The notes under the pieces: generated by a model
Told to the model about the DNA's origin: nothing
The model's input: the letters and a program-made list of their open reading frames with translations, nothing else
Database searches by the model: none
Source of the DNA: Lingula anatina
Taxonomy: Eukaryota; Brachiopoda; Lingulata; Lingulida; Lingulidae
Reading direction: 5' to 3'
DNA length: 41,717 bases
Assembly (NCBI RefSeq): GCF_001039355.2
Contig: NW_019775476.1
Span: 1,146-42,862 of the forward strand
Program-made: the position numbers and the translations under genes
In this document: in pieces, positions 10,561 through 21,400 of the stretch
How the letters are laid out: each line of letters begins with the position of its first letter
Numbering within the stretch: the stretch's first letter is position 1

Positions 10561-10624
10561 CTGATGTCAGGTTGGTTGTCGCTTGGACCTTCGTCGCAAA
10601 CTGTGATGTGTATTTGTTGAACAG
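10522..10624 (-). CDS. Orphan exon, product not recognised
   Basis: Good splice sites (TTGCATTCAG acceptor, CG|GTAAGTG donor) bound 103 open nt. In the frame starting at the first base it reads LFNKYTSQFATKVQATTNLT then SAEILQQIRAKRKS, a basic, helix-prone peptide. The upstream open segment 11382-11501 ends in the phase this exon needs. I do not recognise the family and find no convincing next exon. It may be a gene fragment carried with repeat D. Confidence 0.4.
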
Positions 10625-11381
10625 CTGAATGCAAAATGATAAAATCCTTATAGTATTGCTTTAAAATACCACATCTCGTTTTGGAGGCACCCCCTGTGTT
10701 TACCTAAATGACTTTATCATGTCCATGGTTAGTCATTCCCAAAGCTCGAGGCTCTAACTAGATAGTGTTATCAATATTTGCTCGAAAACAGCACGTCTGC
10801 TGTGGAATTTGACGAGGAAAAAGTCCCCTAAGCTTTGACTGTATTATAAATGAATCTGGAACACTTAATTTTGGAGGAAAATGTTTCATTTTGATAAAGA
10901 AAAGGGTAAACATACGTGTCTTTGTAGGGTGGGGTAAAGGGAGAGAGGAAGAATAAATTGGAGGGATACTTAAAGGATTTTCCCGCCGCGTGGCCAGGTG
11001 ACATAAGCAAGCAAGTGCAGTTCACCCATTTGCATTCTCATTCCTGTGACTTGTTCTGACCCCAAAATACCCTCTATCAAAATTTTTCTTCGCAATTTTC
11101 TGAAATGCACCAAATGACCAGAAATGAGCAGAAGTCGCAAGTTGATACAAATTCGAGCTCAGTGAAGTGTCACATGACAATCACCCTGTGTGCCAGTGGT
11201 CCGCGGAAACTCAACTCTATCCTTCCTGTACATTGTCTACATTAATCTGCCGTTTCCAGTATCGTTATAGATGGGAAATGGAGGTTTAAGGTAATCTAAT
11301 TTGATAAACAGCAAAGGGCCTCATGGGGGTTACCTTTGTGTGCACATGTACCCTGAGTTTCAGAGGCCAGTGGAATCTTAC

Positions 11382-11501
11382 CTTTTGTTGTCGCTGATCT
11401 TTTTGACTGAGGCAAGTTGATGATTTACCTGACAGACTTCTAGTAGCCCCCGTACGATGTAATTCAGGGTGAAGAAAGTTGACTTTGTTCCAATTTGTAA
11501 G
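11382..11501 (-). CDS. Second orphan exon, product not recognised
   Basis: Bounded by an AGATATAG acceptor, immediately preceded by an in-frame stop, and an AAG|GTAAGA donor. It is 120 nt, 40 codons, phase 0 on both sides. The peptide contains TNWNKVNFLHPELHRTG and ends SQKDQRQQK. Joined to 10522-10624 the frame stays open. No family is recognised; the pair may be part of an unidentified minus-strand gene or a pseudogene. Confidence 0.3.
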
Positions 11502-11879
11502 CTATATCTGATGGCCGCGGCTTACAACGTGTAATTTCTTGAGTGCAGTTTGGGGTGTCTGGAGGCCGTGTTCGCTGTCCCCGGGGATGAAGGCGATGGG
11601 AAGATCGGAAAGGCATTAGACAAGCTACTGTCATTGGTGTTGATTCATTCCTATTTCTTACAATACAAAATAAAGGCTGACAAAATAATAACTGATGTGG
11701 CAGGTAGATTGTATTAGTTGTGTAACGTCACTGCCTTCCTGATTGCGTTTGTTTTGTGTTCGAATTTTGATCGTCTAAAACAGAAATGCTTTCCGTCCGA
11801 CGCGCAACTGAATGCGTTTGTGGCTTGTAGTATCTATCATCTTGTTTGCCTTCATCATGTTCACGTTTCGTTTGTTTCC

Positions 11880-12905
11880 GTTCATATTAATTAATTAAGC
11901 CGGCAATAACTAGGCACATATTAACAATGATTCGTTTGTTTCGTAAAATTATTTCGGGAGTAATGACATGCTCGACTTCAGGAGGAACTTTTTAAAGGAT
12001 TTTATCTTTCTTTACAAACCTTGAGTGACGTTGCGAACATACAGGTATGTTTTACGTACTGCATTTGTACATCTGTCTATCTCATGAATGATTATGTGTG
12101 CTGATGGCCTCTTTCCGGTAAATTTTACAAAACTAAATTGCTGATAAAATCGCCCAATACCATTCAACATTATTCATGAAAGTAGGTTTTGAAGTTTATA
12201 TCATAATATCAGCGTTTTTTCATTATTATTTTAAATAAAATGAATGTAAAAGAAAAACAGATCGCTGCTTCATTTTATTTACAGTGTAGACGTAAAGGCG
12301 AAGCAGATGATTTTTTGCGTACCTCATAAAATAGGTTTCATGATTAAAATATATCATGTAAAATGACTGTCACTTTTTTGGGGTACTTAATTGTGTTGGT
12401 TTTTTATTGACTGAAAACGTAATTTGAAATGACAAACTACGACAACAATGCAATTAGAAAATGAAGAATTTTGTAACACAATAACAATGCAAAACCATTT
12501 CAAAACAGTTCCCAACTATAAACGAACGGGAAAAGTTGAGATGAAACCAAAGACCATGAGAAAAAAATCAAATTAGTTTAATATTATTCTGAATTAAGTT
12601 CAAAATTACTCTGAATTATTGAGCACATTTATTGTCTTCAAAAGCTTTGTCAAAAGAAAGAACAAAGTTTTTTTTTAAGCTTCGTTTATTAGAAACGATT
12701 ACTCACGCAATGCACAGGTATAAATGCCAACAGTCAAACGCATTCTTTTTTTTACAGAAATCTTATATATATATATATTGAAATACATGCCATTTCACCT
12801 TAGATCCCTCTATAAAGGAAACATACTCCATTTTTAGTAATAAAGCTGTATAATAAGTATGCGTCAATGGCAGCTTTGATTGGCAGTACTCGCAGTTCAC
12901 ATACT
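11880..12905 (+). repeat. Dispersed repeat family C, copy 2
   Basis: Diverged direct copy of about 1000-1765, with a longer middle section. Diagnostic blocks are AACAATGATTCGTTTGTTT (about 11926), the TTTGAAATGACAAA segment (about 12423), CGTTTATTAGAAACGATTACTC (about 12684), and TATGCGTCAATGGCAGCTTTGATTGG near 12858 (written here as consecutive short blocks). Contains a (TA)n run near 12768. Confidence 0.55.
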
Positions 12906-13840
12906 ATAGCGGAACAGTAGAGGAGACAGTGTTTTTGAACTAGTTATTTCACTCTTTTTCAATGTATTAGAAATTTTATTTGAATAGATGTTGAAATATA
13001 AACATAAAGTATCTGTTCCATGATAGAGGGGAAACCTGGAAAACGGAAATATGCTGACATAGGCCCTACATGTGTCAATACACCGGTTGGATCCTAGCAA
13101 TGTCATACAGGTTAATCTAAACTAGACACACCAATGAGTGGGAATTACACCTTTCTCTATAAAATGTAATAACGAATTATGAGCTCTATGCTCCACCTGC
13201 TGCAGTAAAGAAAAAGTGAAGTTTGGTAAGGGTAATTTCCAAACATGTTATTTTTCGTGTTTGTGAATATTGTGGTACAAATGGTTACAATGTGGTTAAA
13301 ATAATTAGTCCTACTGTTTTTCTTTTTCAGAAAAAAAATGACATACTATTTTTTGACGATAATGATACTTTAAAATCTCTTAGTGTTACACATGCATATA
13401 TGTGGTACACGTGTATATATGTAATATGAAAGACGTCACATGTGGTACACGTGCATATGTGAAATATGGAAGACGTCATATGGAAAACATTTATCCATTT
13501 GGCACTGACGTCTAAATGAGATTAAAATAACATAAACATAAACGTTTTTCAAAGTTCAGAGTAACCGATTTCCCTCAAGTAAGGATCTGTCAAATATCAA
13601 ATATCCTTCGGGTTTTCCTATCAATTACGATATAACGTCCTAACATTTTCATTATCACACATGTTAAGAATATTTGTTATATATATATATATGAACCCCT
13701 CACTGTTTAAAATACCCAAACATGTTCATTTTCAGTGTTTGTGCATACTGAGATACATGTACATGTGTATATACATTCCAGAAAGTGGTTAAAATATCTA
13801 GCGAATTTTTTTTAGTATTTTAAATACATAATAATGCATA
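12906..13840. repeat. AT-rich spacer with a diverged local duplication
   Basis: No gene is seen. The block near 13235-13330 (CCAAACATGTTATTTTTC, GTGTTTGTG, AT..TG.GGTACA, GTGGTTAAAATA) recurs near 13715-13815 (CCAAACATGTTCATTTTCAG, GTGTTTGTGCATACTG, AGTGGTTAAAATAT). A 40-bp tandem pair sits at 13401-13481 and a (TA)n run at 13679-13692. Confidence 0.5.
13401..13481 (+). repeat. Two tandem 40-bp units with GACGTC cores
   Basis: Unit 1 (13401-13440) and unit 2 (13441-13481) both read GTGGTACACGTG, then a TATGT segment, AATATG.AAGACGTCA. Each contains a CACGTG-like E-box palindrome (ACACGTG) and a GACGTC core, so they resemble bZIP/bHLH sites. Function is unproven. Confidence 0.7.
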
Positions 13841-14425
13841 TCTGTTAGCCATTAAGTTAAATGACTTTTCACCCTTCTTCATCAGCCAACATACTTCTAT
13901 ATGAATTATCCTGGAAAAATAAATATTTACCCCTCTGCAGCATTTCCGCGAATGAAATTTGTGTAAAGACAATAACAGAATTTAAAAAGAAAATGGAATG
14001 AATTTATACCAGTGACCCATGTAGCAGCTTGCCTGCAAACGTTTCCAATTATATTCCGGTGTCGAGGAAAATGGACCACCCCCGCCTATATATCAAATTG
14101 CACTTGAGAAAGGATGAGCTATATTTTGAAAAAAACATATCATAATAACACTCTTACCACTCTCTACTGCAGTAAAAGAGGAACAGGGAACATGGCGGGG
14201 CGTGGTGACAACCCTAATCATGGGCGTCCACGGGGGGGGGGGGGGGGGTTAATGGGGTCACTTGCCCCCCCTGGAATTTTTGAACTGCATTTTTATTCAT
14301 TATCTCCCCCTTCAATGAATTTGATCTACCCTCCTGGGAAATTTTCTGTGGACGCCAATGACCCTAACCCTAACCTGCGACAGTCAGAGCGACTCCCATG
14401 ACCGATTTTTGGATGAGCAAGGGGA
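13840..14425 (-). repeat. Dispersed repeat family A, copy 2 (inverted)
   Basis: Reverse complement of the left end of the window (1-850), with the edge at GGATGAGCAAGGGG near 14411-14424. It retains the poly-G/C run (14233-14248), the CCCTAACCCTAACC patch and the GCTTGCCTGCAAACGTTTCC segment. It lies in the 3' flank of the RHIM-encoding gene. Confidence 0.75.
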
Positions 14426-14670
14426 TATACATTCATGTACAGCTACTGGGATTGAGTTACACATTGGATTACCTTAAAACTGAGCTTTCGTCGTTATGTC
14501 ACATGTTATATCTCCACACCTGAGATACGTGTACAATTTTTGACAGTGTGTTTTAGGGTGGGTGGATGAGATGAAATAGCACCACTACAGGGTACATTTA
14601 AAAACTGAGACGAATTTGAAGATGGGTCGTCTAGATTTTGTGACTGTGACTGTAAACTTCTTATTCACCT

Positions 14671-14676
14671 TTTATT
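14671..14676 (-). terminator. Candidate poly(A) signal for the DED-Roc-COR-RHIM gene
   Basis: Minus-strand AATAAA (plus TTTATT) about 235 bases beyond the stop codon at 14912. It is well placed, but AT-rich DNA makes chance hits likely. Confidence 0.35.
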
Positions 14677-14911
14677 AATATCAAAGACACACAATAAGTA
14701 TAATTTATACTGTACTTGTACTTTTAACAACATCATCAATAACGCGATGAACACGAGATTTCAAATATTGCAAACTGGTCAAAAATTATGGTAGTTGATA
14801 ATTTGAGACATCAGATTTTGTCCGTAATTTCTCCTCTTCCCCATCAGCAGCGATGTAGTTTCAACCCAAGTTATTATTCATTTTTTCCCGGGCTACTTAT
14901 TTTAAAATTCG

Positions 14912-15138
14912 TCACCTTGGGTTGGTATCGAGGTCCAGGTGTTCAGCATCACTGGGTGGCTCAGACAGGAACTCGGGAACTCTCTCCATGACGTTCTCAT
15001 TCCCCACCTGCACATACTGACAGTTGTTAATGTTGTTGTGCGTGCAGTATGTTGTATTATAGTGGTAATGGTGGTGGTGGTGACTTGACGGATCCAGTGA
15101 AAATCCCTGACCGTTTGCTGCTTCTTGTTTTGTACACT
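14912..15138 (-). CDS. Last exon, RHIM-like amyloid motif
   Basis: Acceptor ATCGTTTCAG, two phase-completing bases, 74 codons and TGA at 14914-14912. The peptide has a His run (HHHHHYHY), then NNCQYVQVGNENVMER and an acidic tail (FLSEPPSDAEHLDLD). The RHIM consensus is (I/V)-Q-(I/V/L/C)-G followed by x-x-N-x-(M/L), usually after an Asn/Cys-rich flank; all of these positions match. In RIPK1, RIPK3, ZBP1 and TRIF this motif nucleates functional amyloid. The exon enters in phase 1, like all other exons of the upstream ROCO gene from COR onward. GC content is higher than its surroundings. It could instead end a separate small gene hidden by the N gap. Confidence 0.7.
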
Positions 15139-15328
15139 CTGAAACGATGATATTATTCTGTAAAAAAGATATTTTGGTTCACGTCTTTTGGTGGTGCTAT
15201 CATACGCCAACTAACTTACTCACTAAATGAAAATATACATACAGATATTTTAAACAAAAATATACATAATGCATGTATATATCAATTCATTTTCATCATG
15301 TAACAAAAGACGCATGTTTTATTTTCGC

Positions 15329-15409
<81 letters not shown>

Positions 15410-18400
15410 NNNNNNNNNNNNNNNNNNNNNNNNNNNNNNNNNNNNNNNNNNNNNNNNNNNNNNNNNNNNNNNNNNNNNNNNNNNNNNNNNNNNNNNNNNN
15501 NNNNNNNNNNNNNNNNNNNNNNNNNNNNNNNNNNNNNNNNNNNNNNNNNNNNNNNNNNNNNNNNNNNNNNNNNNNNNNNNNNNNNNNNNNNNNNNNNNNN
15601 NNNNNNNNNNNNNNNNNNNNNNNNNNNNNNNNNNNNNNNNNNNNNNNNNNNNNNNNNNNNNNNNNNNNNNNNNNNNNNNNNNNNNNNNNNNNNNNNNNNN
15701 NNNNNNNNNNNNNNNNNNNNNNNNNNNNNNNNNNNNNNNNNNNNNNNNNNNNNNNNNNNNNNNNNNNNNNNNNNNNNNNNNNNNNNNNNNNNNNNNNNNN
15801 NNNNNNNNNNNNNNNNNNNNNNNNNNNNNNNNNNNNNNNNNNNNNNNNNNNNNNNNNNNNNNNNNNNNNNNNNNNNNNNNNNNNNNNNNNNNNNNNNNNN
15901 NNNNNNNNNNNNNNNNNNNNNNNNNNNNNNNNNNNNNNNNNNNNNNNNNNNNNNNNNNNNNNNNNNNNNNNNNNNNNNNNNNNNNNNNNNNNNNNNNNNN
16001 NNNNNNNNNNNNNNNNNNNNNNNNNNNNNNNNNNNNNNNNNNNNNNNNNNNNNNNNNNNNNNNNNNNNNNNNNNNNNNNNNNNNNNNNNNNNNNNNNNNN
16101 NNNNNNNNNNNNNNNNNTATATATATATTTTTTTTTTTTTTTTTTTTTTTTGCACAATAGAACTTTCATTTAAATTGTCAATGCTCACCACTTGAGGAAT
16201 CTTCTTTTATCTGCAGGCTAGACGACTGCTCGCGTAGAAGTTCATACATATCTAGACGAAAATAGTAGAAATGAGTATGAAATAAAATAGAGAATTGAAC
16301 CAGCATCAAGATAATAAAATATTTCACTGTCCATTGTTTACCAGGAGAAAAGAGGGAGGGTGAGAGAAGAAGAAAACCGAAGGTTTTTACAATTATCAAG
16401 ATTATTTTTATTCTGCCCTACGACAAGTCAGGGAATGTCACGATTGTGTTATGTATAGGGCCTTTGAGCATTTTGTTGTAGGAAACGGTTGTTCAAGCAA
16501 ACAATCCAATTGTTACTTAAGGCTCGCAAAAATCAATACGCCACATACTGACCCTGCAAGTTGTTGTGCAAAGGGAATATAGAGGTTGATCAAACAATGG
16601 CAAGGTCACACGTTTATTTAGAGAGATGACGTGAACATTTTAATAGTTGGATACGTGAAGTGACAGCCAGGCAACCAAGCGGAGGGCTGATGTACTGGTA
16701 GGCTATCGTTGACTTTTTCAAAGAAAAAATACACAAAAATAACTTTAAAGAAATTAGCGATGTCGCGTAAGAGCTGAATGCACTTCTAAAATAAAATACG
16801 GTAAGTTAAGAAATGTGTAAGTACAGTTGGTTTTCCGTAAGCGTATTCCTTCACGTTTCTTTACGGAATTAGTTTTAGTTTGCAAAAACGCGACCGTTCA
16901 TGTACTTATACCTATAAAACAGCTGTTCAAACAAACAATTGAACAGAAACGGGTCATTCCCGATTGTTATTTAAATCTGGCAAAAACCAATACGCGACAT
17001 AATGGTCGCTCACCTATGTGAAAAAGGCGCCGACTCTTGACATTGTAAAGGTCGTAAATCTGTATTTATTAATTATGACATCGCTCAGACCAATTTCGAG
17101 TAAGTTCGTTTAATACTTGATTGTTGTCAATATACCAGCAATAGGGAAGTAGGCTACCTCTGATACAGTAAAAAGTACTCAAATGAAGTAGATCATACAC
17201 CAGTCCAATTCCTATTATCCACTAAGAACGTGAGCTATAGGGTAGACATGATTAAACAATGGTCCTCAAAATTGGTCGGCGTTGTGAAGACCAAGCAGGC
17301 AATTGATCAGAACAAAAACAACTAAGATGACATATGGGTTCATAAATATAAATAAAAGCAATAAAAGATGCTTTGTAAAGGGAATATATTGATTATTCAA
17401 ATAATGGAAAGGGCACACGTTTATTTATAGCGATGACGTGAAAATAGAGGCTGTCCGGGTTCTCAACGAGAAGACCACATTTCCCCGTGATTTTTCGAGA
17501 TCTGCCTTGAGGTGTGGTTAAAATATGGAGACCACAAGGAAGTAGAGCAGCGATTTCTTTACTTGAAAATAGCTGAACCAACAATTTTTTTTTATCTACA
17601 GGCTTGTTCCTTTTTCATTTTATAAAGAAAAAAGTATTGATATAATATGTACGTACAACTGACGTTGAATTTGCCAAGCTAAGAGCCGATGACGCCTACA
17701 AAGCAAAATTCGCCCGGAGGACGCACTACGCAGCAAAGGTCATTAGTTACCATGCCCGTTGATCCGCATGCCTTTTAGATGAAAGTGGCTAGGCTTGAAT
17801 GAGAATCGGACGGATGATGCCCCGGTGTAACAGTAATCCAAGTCCCCGAGGTTCCTGGTAATGGTTGTCCGTAGGACTAACATTACTTGGGAATAGTAGT
17901 CCTACAGGGACTTAGGTTCCTGACTCATAATTAGAGTAGGTAGGACTTGTATTACTGTCGGACTTTTATTCCTGTTACACCTATGACAGTAATGAAAGTC
18001 CGACCATTTGAAAGTCCTATCCTTAGGCAATAATACTGTTAAATGATAAAACTATAAACTTATATGAAATCCTTCTGGGGAGCCATATATCAGACAAAAA
18101 TTGAGAGGTTTGCAACTTCAGCTCGTCTGTGAAGTGGTTAGCGTGCAAGATATCATCAATTGTTCTATTGCATCTATGGGTTCGAGACCTACCTTTGACT
18201 TGACCATACCCCCACCCCTCTCTGGCCCCTATTTATTACTTGTAGCAAAATGTTTTATGGTGTATTTAATGTCTAATATGTGTTCGAAATTCCGTGCTTA
18301 TTACATTTACAACTTTTTTGTTTTGTTTTTTAAGTGTAAAAGCACAAAAATAGCAAAGGGTTATTACAGAACATTATATACATACAATATATTACAATTT

Positions 18401-21400
18401 TCAATTTCTATACTGTCTTGATTTGTCTTAAATCTCAGCCCATACTTTCCAAGAGCAAAATTCCATCGAGTTTGAGGTTATTTTTCAATTTCAGCGAGTG
18501 TAAACCGAAAAATAAATCTAAGAACGGAGATCCCGCTTTTTGTGTAAAGTGATTTGTCTCTTAAGAATAAGGTTTTGAAAAAGAGAGAGAGAAAGATAAA
18601 ATAAGAATTTCGACACAAAACACAAAAGGTACACCCCAGTAGAAAAGGACATGAAATAAGGTACACTGTACATATACTGTACCTCACAGGATGAAAATAA
18701 GAGATGCCTTCCGATGGTGAATTATTTTGTCAAAAAATATCGGGCACACCGGGCTCATACATATTGTGCACTGAGGGAGGAGTACGCCATAAATATGCGT
18801 TAACACGTCGAAATTTGCGTTTACTAGATAAAAAATACACATAAAATAAATAACTTGTTTTTTTTTTCATTAATATGCATATAAACTACCTATCGGAAAA
18901 CAATGTAAAATATAAAGATAAAATGTCATATAAATAGAATAAAGCAAACGTTTATTAATACTTTTAAACTAGTATGTCTCTTTATCTATTTATTCATGTC
19001 ATTTCTTGGTGTAAACTATATAGGACATGGGTTACTAAAATGTCAGAAACGGACGTGCATTACTACAAGTAGGACTTACATTACTTGGGAGCCTTTGTCC
19101 TACGGGCATTGAATCCTAGTAACGTATGTCCTAGGACTTTCATTGCTAGCAATGCATGCCCTAGGATTGCATTCCCAGGACTTAGTGTCCGGGCGGACTT
19201 GCGTTACTAGGACGTGCACTCCTGCCACACCGGTCTTGATGTTACTGATTGTTTTTTTCTTTTTCACTGCCTGACGAGACATGTTTTCAAATGCAAGACA
19301 ATCTAATCATATAATTAATTTATAAATTGTTACACTACTTGTTTAGGCATAAGTATGATTAGAAGAGCAGTTGTACACTCACTCCCATGTTCACATTTAT
19401 TCAGTTATACAGTCGATGTGTACAATCGCAAGCTCTTCTCATAAAGTAGAAGGCGTTTCCTTTGAAAACGAAAAAAAAACATCCAGGTATGTATATGAAG
19501 GTCTAGCATGGCTTACCTTCATTTAGAGGTTGAAGCTTATGTGGTACTTTCCCTACCGCTGAAATGATTGGAATACATATTACATAATCCTAGTTTTGCA
19601 TCTTGCAGGAGGATAAATATATAATTTTTTAGTAAAGAGGGTCAGTTGTATCCAGGTCAGTACCAAGTCACATCATTACATGTACAATGTAACATTAATT
19701 ATCAGGACATATATTCATTGGTTGTATAGTAACAATACAATGTACGTGATATCACTCTGCTTACCTGAAAACCAAACACGATATGGTCTCAAATCAATCG
19801 ATTTTTCAGAGTTCTCTACATATTTACAGACGAAACCATTTGTCACATGTTCATATATATTCAGTAACATGGCAGATGTGTGAAATGGCAAGCTCTACTC
19901 AAAAAGTAGAAGACGTTTTCTTTGAAAACGACAAGAAAAAAACATCCAGGTATGTATATAAAGGCGCAGCATGGCTTACCTTCATCCAGAGGTTGAGGCG
20001 AATGTGGTACTTTCCCTGCCGCTGAAATGATTGGAATACATATTACATAATCCTAGTTTTGCATCTTGCAGGAGGATAAATATATAATTTTTGAGTAAAG
20101 AGGGTCAGTTGTATCCAGGTCAGTACCAAGTCACATCATTACATGTACAATGTAACATTAATTATCAGAACATCTATTCACAGCAACAATATTATGTACG
20201 TGATATCACTCTTCTTACCTGAAAACCAGGCGGGATATGGTCTCAAATCAATCGATTTTTTTTTCAGATTTCTCTACATATTTACAGACGAAACCATTTG
20301 TTACATGTTCATATATATTCAATTACATAGTAGATGTGTAAAATGACAAGCTCTACTCATAAATTAGAAGACGTTTCCTTTGAAAACGAAAAAAAAAAAA
20401 CATCCAGGTATGTATATAAAGGCGCAGCATGGCTTACCTTCAGCCAGAGGTTGAGGCGAATGTGGTACTTTCCCTGCCGCTGAAATGATTGAAATACATA
20501 TTACATAATCCTAGTTTTGCATCTTGCAGGATGTTAAATATATAATTTTTGAGTAAAGAGGGTCAGTTGTATCCAGGTCAGTACCAAGTCACATCATTAC
20601 ATGTACAATGTAACATTAATTATCAGGACATATATTCATTGGTTGTATAGCAACAATACAATGTACGTGATATCACTCTGCTTACCTGAAAACCAAACAC
20701 GATATGGTCTCAAATCAATCGATTTTGCAGAGTTCTCTACATATTTAGAGACAAAATCATTTTTGTAGACATCATCTGCTTTTATTTGAATATTGGGACC
20801 GTCATTTTTATCTCTGATGCAGTAGCAAAACTGTAATCTAGGGCAGTATGCTTTCAGAAGAATTTCCAACTCTTCTACAACAGTTTGTCGTGCATTTGAG
20901 TATATGTGAGGTCCTGTGGGGCTTGGAGAAGCGTTAGTTATCATCATTTTCATATCCTTGTCCTCAATGACGAGATGAAGCACCGACTTATCATCTTCCA
21001 GGAGGAAGGAAGCGCGGTCAAACCCAACTACTGGTATATTCTTTTTATACCTCTGGGCTTTATACTTCCTTAGAAGACGGATGATCAAACGATGAAACAA
21101 TCCGGGATGAAACATAACATGTGGGAACGAGATAAGCAAATATTTTTTCGGGTCCGTCTCAGATAAGGCAGGGTCCACACTGTCACTGGGTACCAGCATA
21201 CTGGGCACGATGAAGGTTCTCTTCCCAAAGTATGGAAGTGGATTTTCCACTGATTGAGATATTTCCAACATCAAGTCGAAATGCAGCATAAGTTGAATCA
21301 AATCAGTTTTTCTTTCCGTCATTTTGATTTTGTGTAGATAAGCATCAAATACCTCCTCCTTTAGCACCCCTCTTATCAGATCACCTTGCTGGATATCGAG

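Noticed and set aside
11540-11720. GC-rich plus-strand open stretch (reads LEAVFAVPGDEGDGKIGKAL in part).
   Set aside because: Protein-like composition, but no start, no clear splice sites and the opposite strand is also open; not supported as a gene.
14902-15210. Alternative minus-strand frame of 102 codons over the RHIM exon.
   Set aside because: Out of frame with the spliced model, crosses the acceptor site and has Thr-rich content from CAC repeats; the RHIM frame is phase-consistent and ends sensibly.
15269-16195. Long open frames on both strands (about 290-308 codons) across the N block.
   Set aside because: They consist of TA-repeat codons (Ile-Tyr) and unknown bases; they are artefacts.
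17393-17584. Minus-strand open frame of about 63 codons.
   Set aside because: Lies within inverted repeat B and has no splice sites or similarity.
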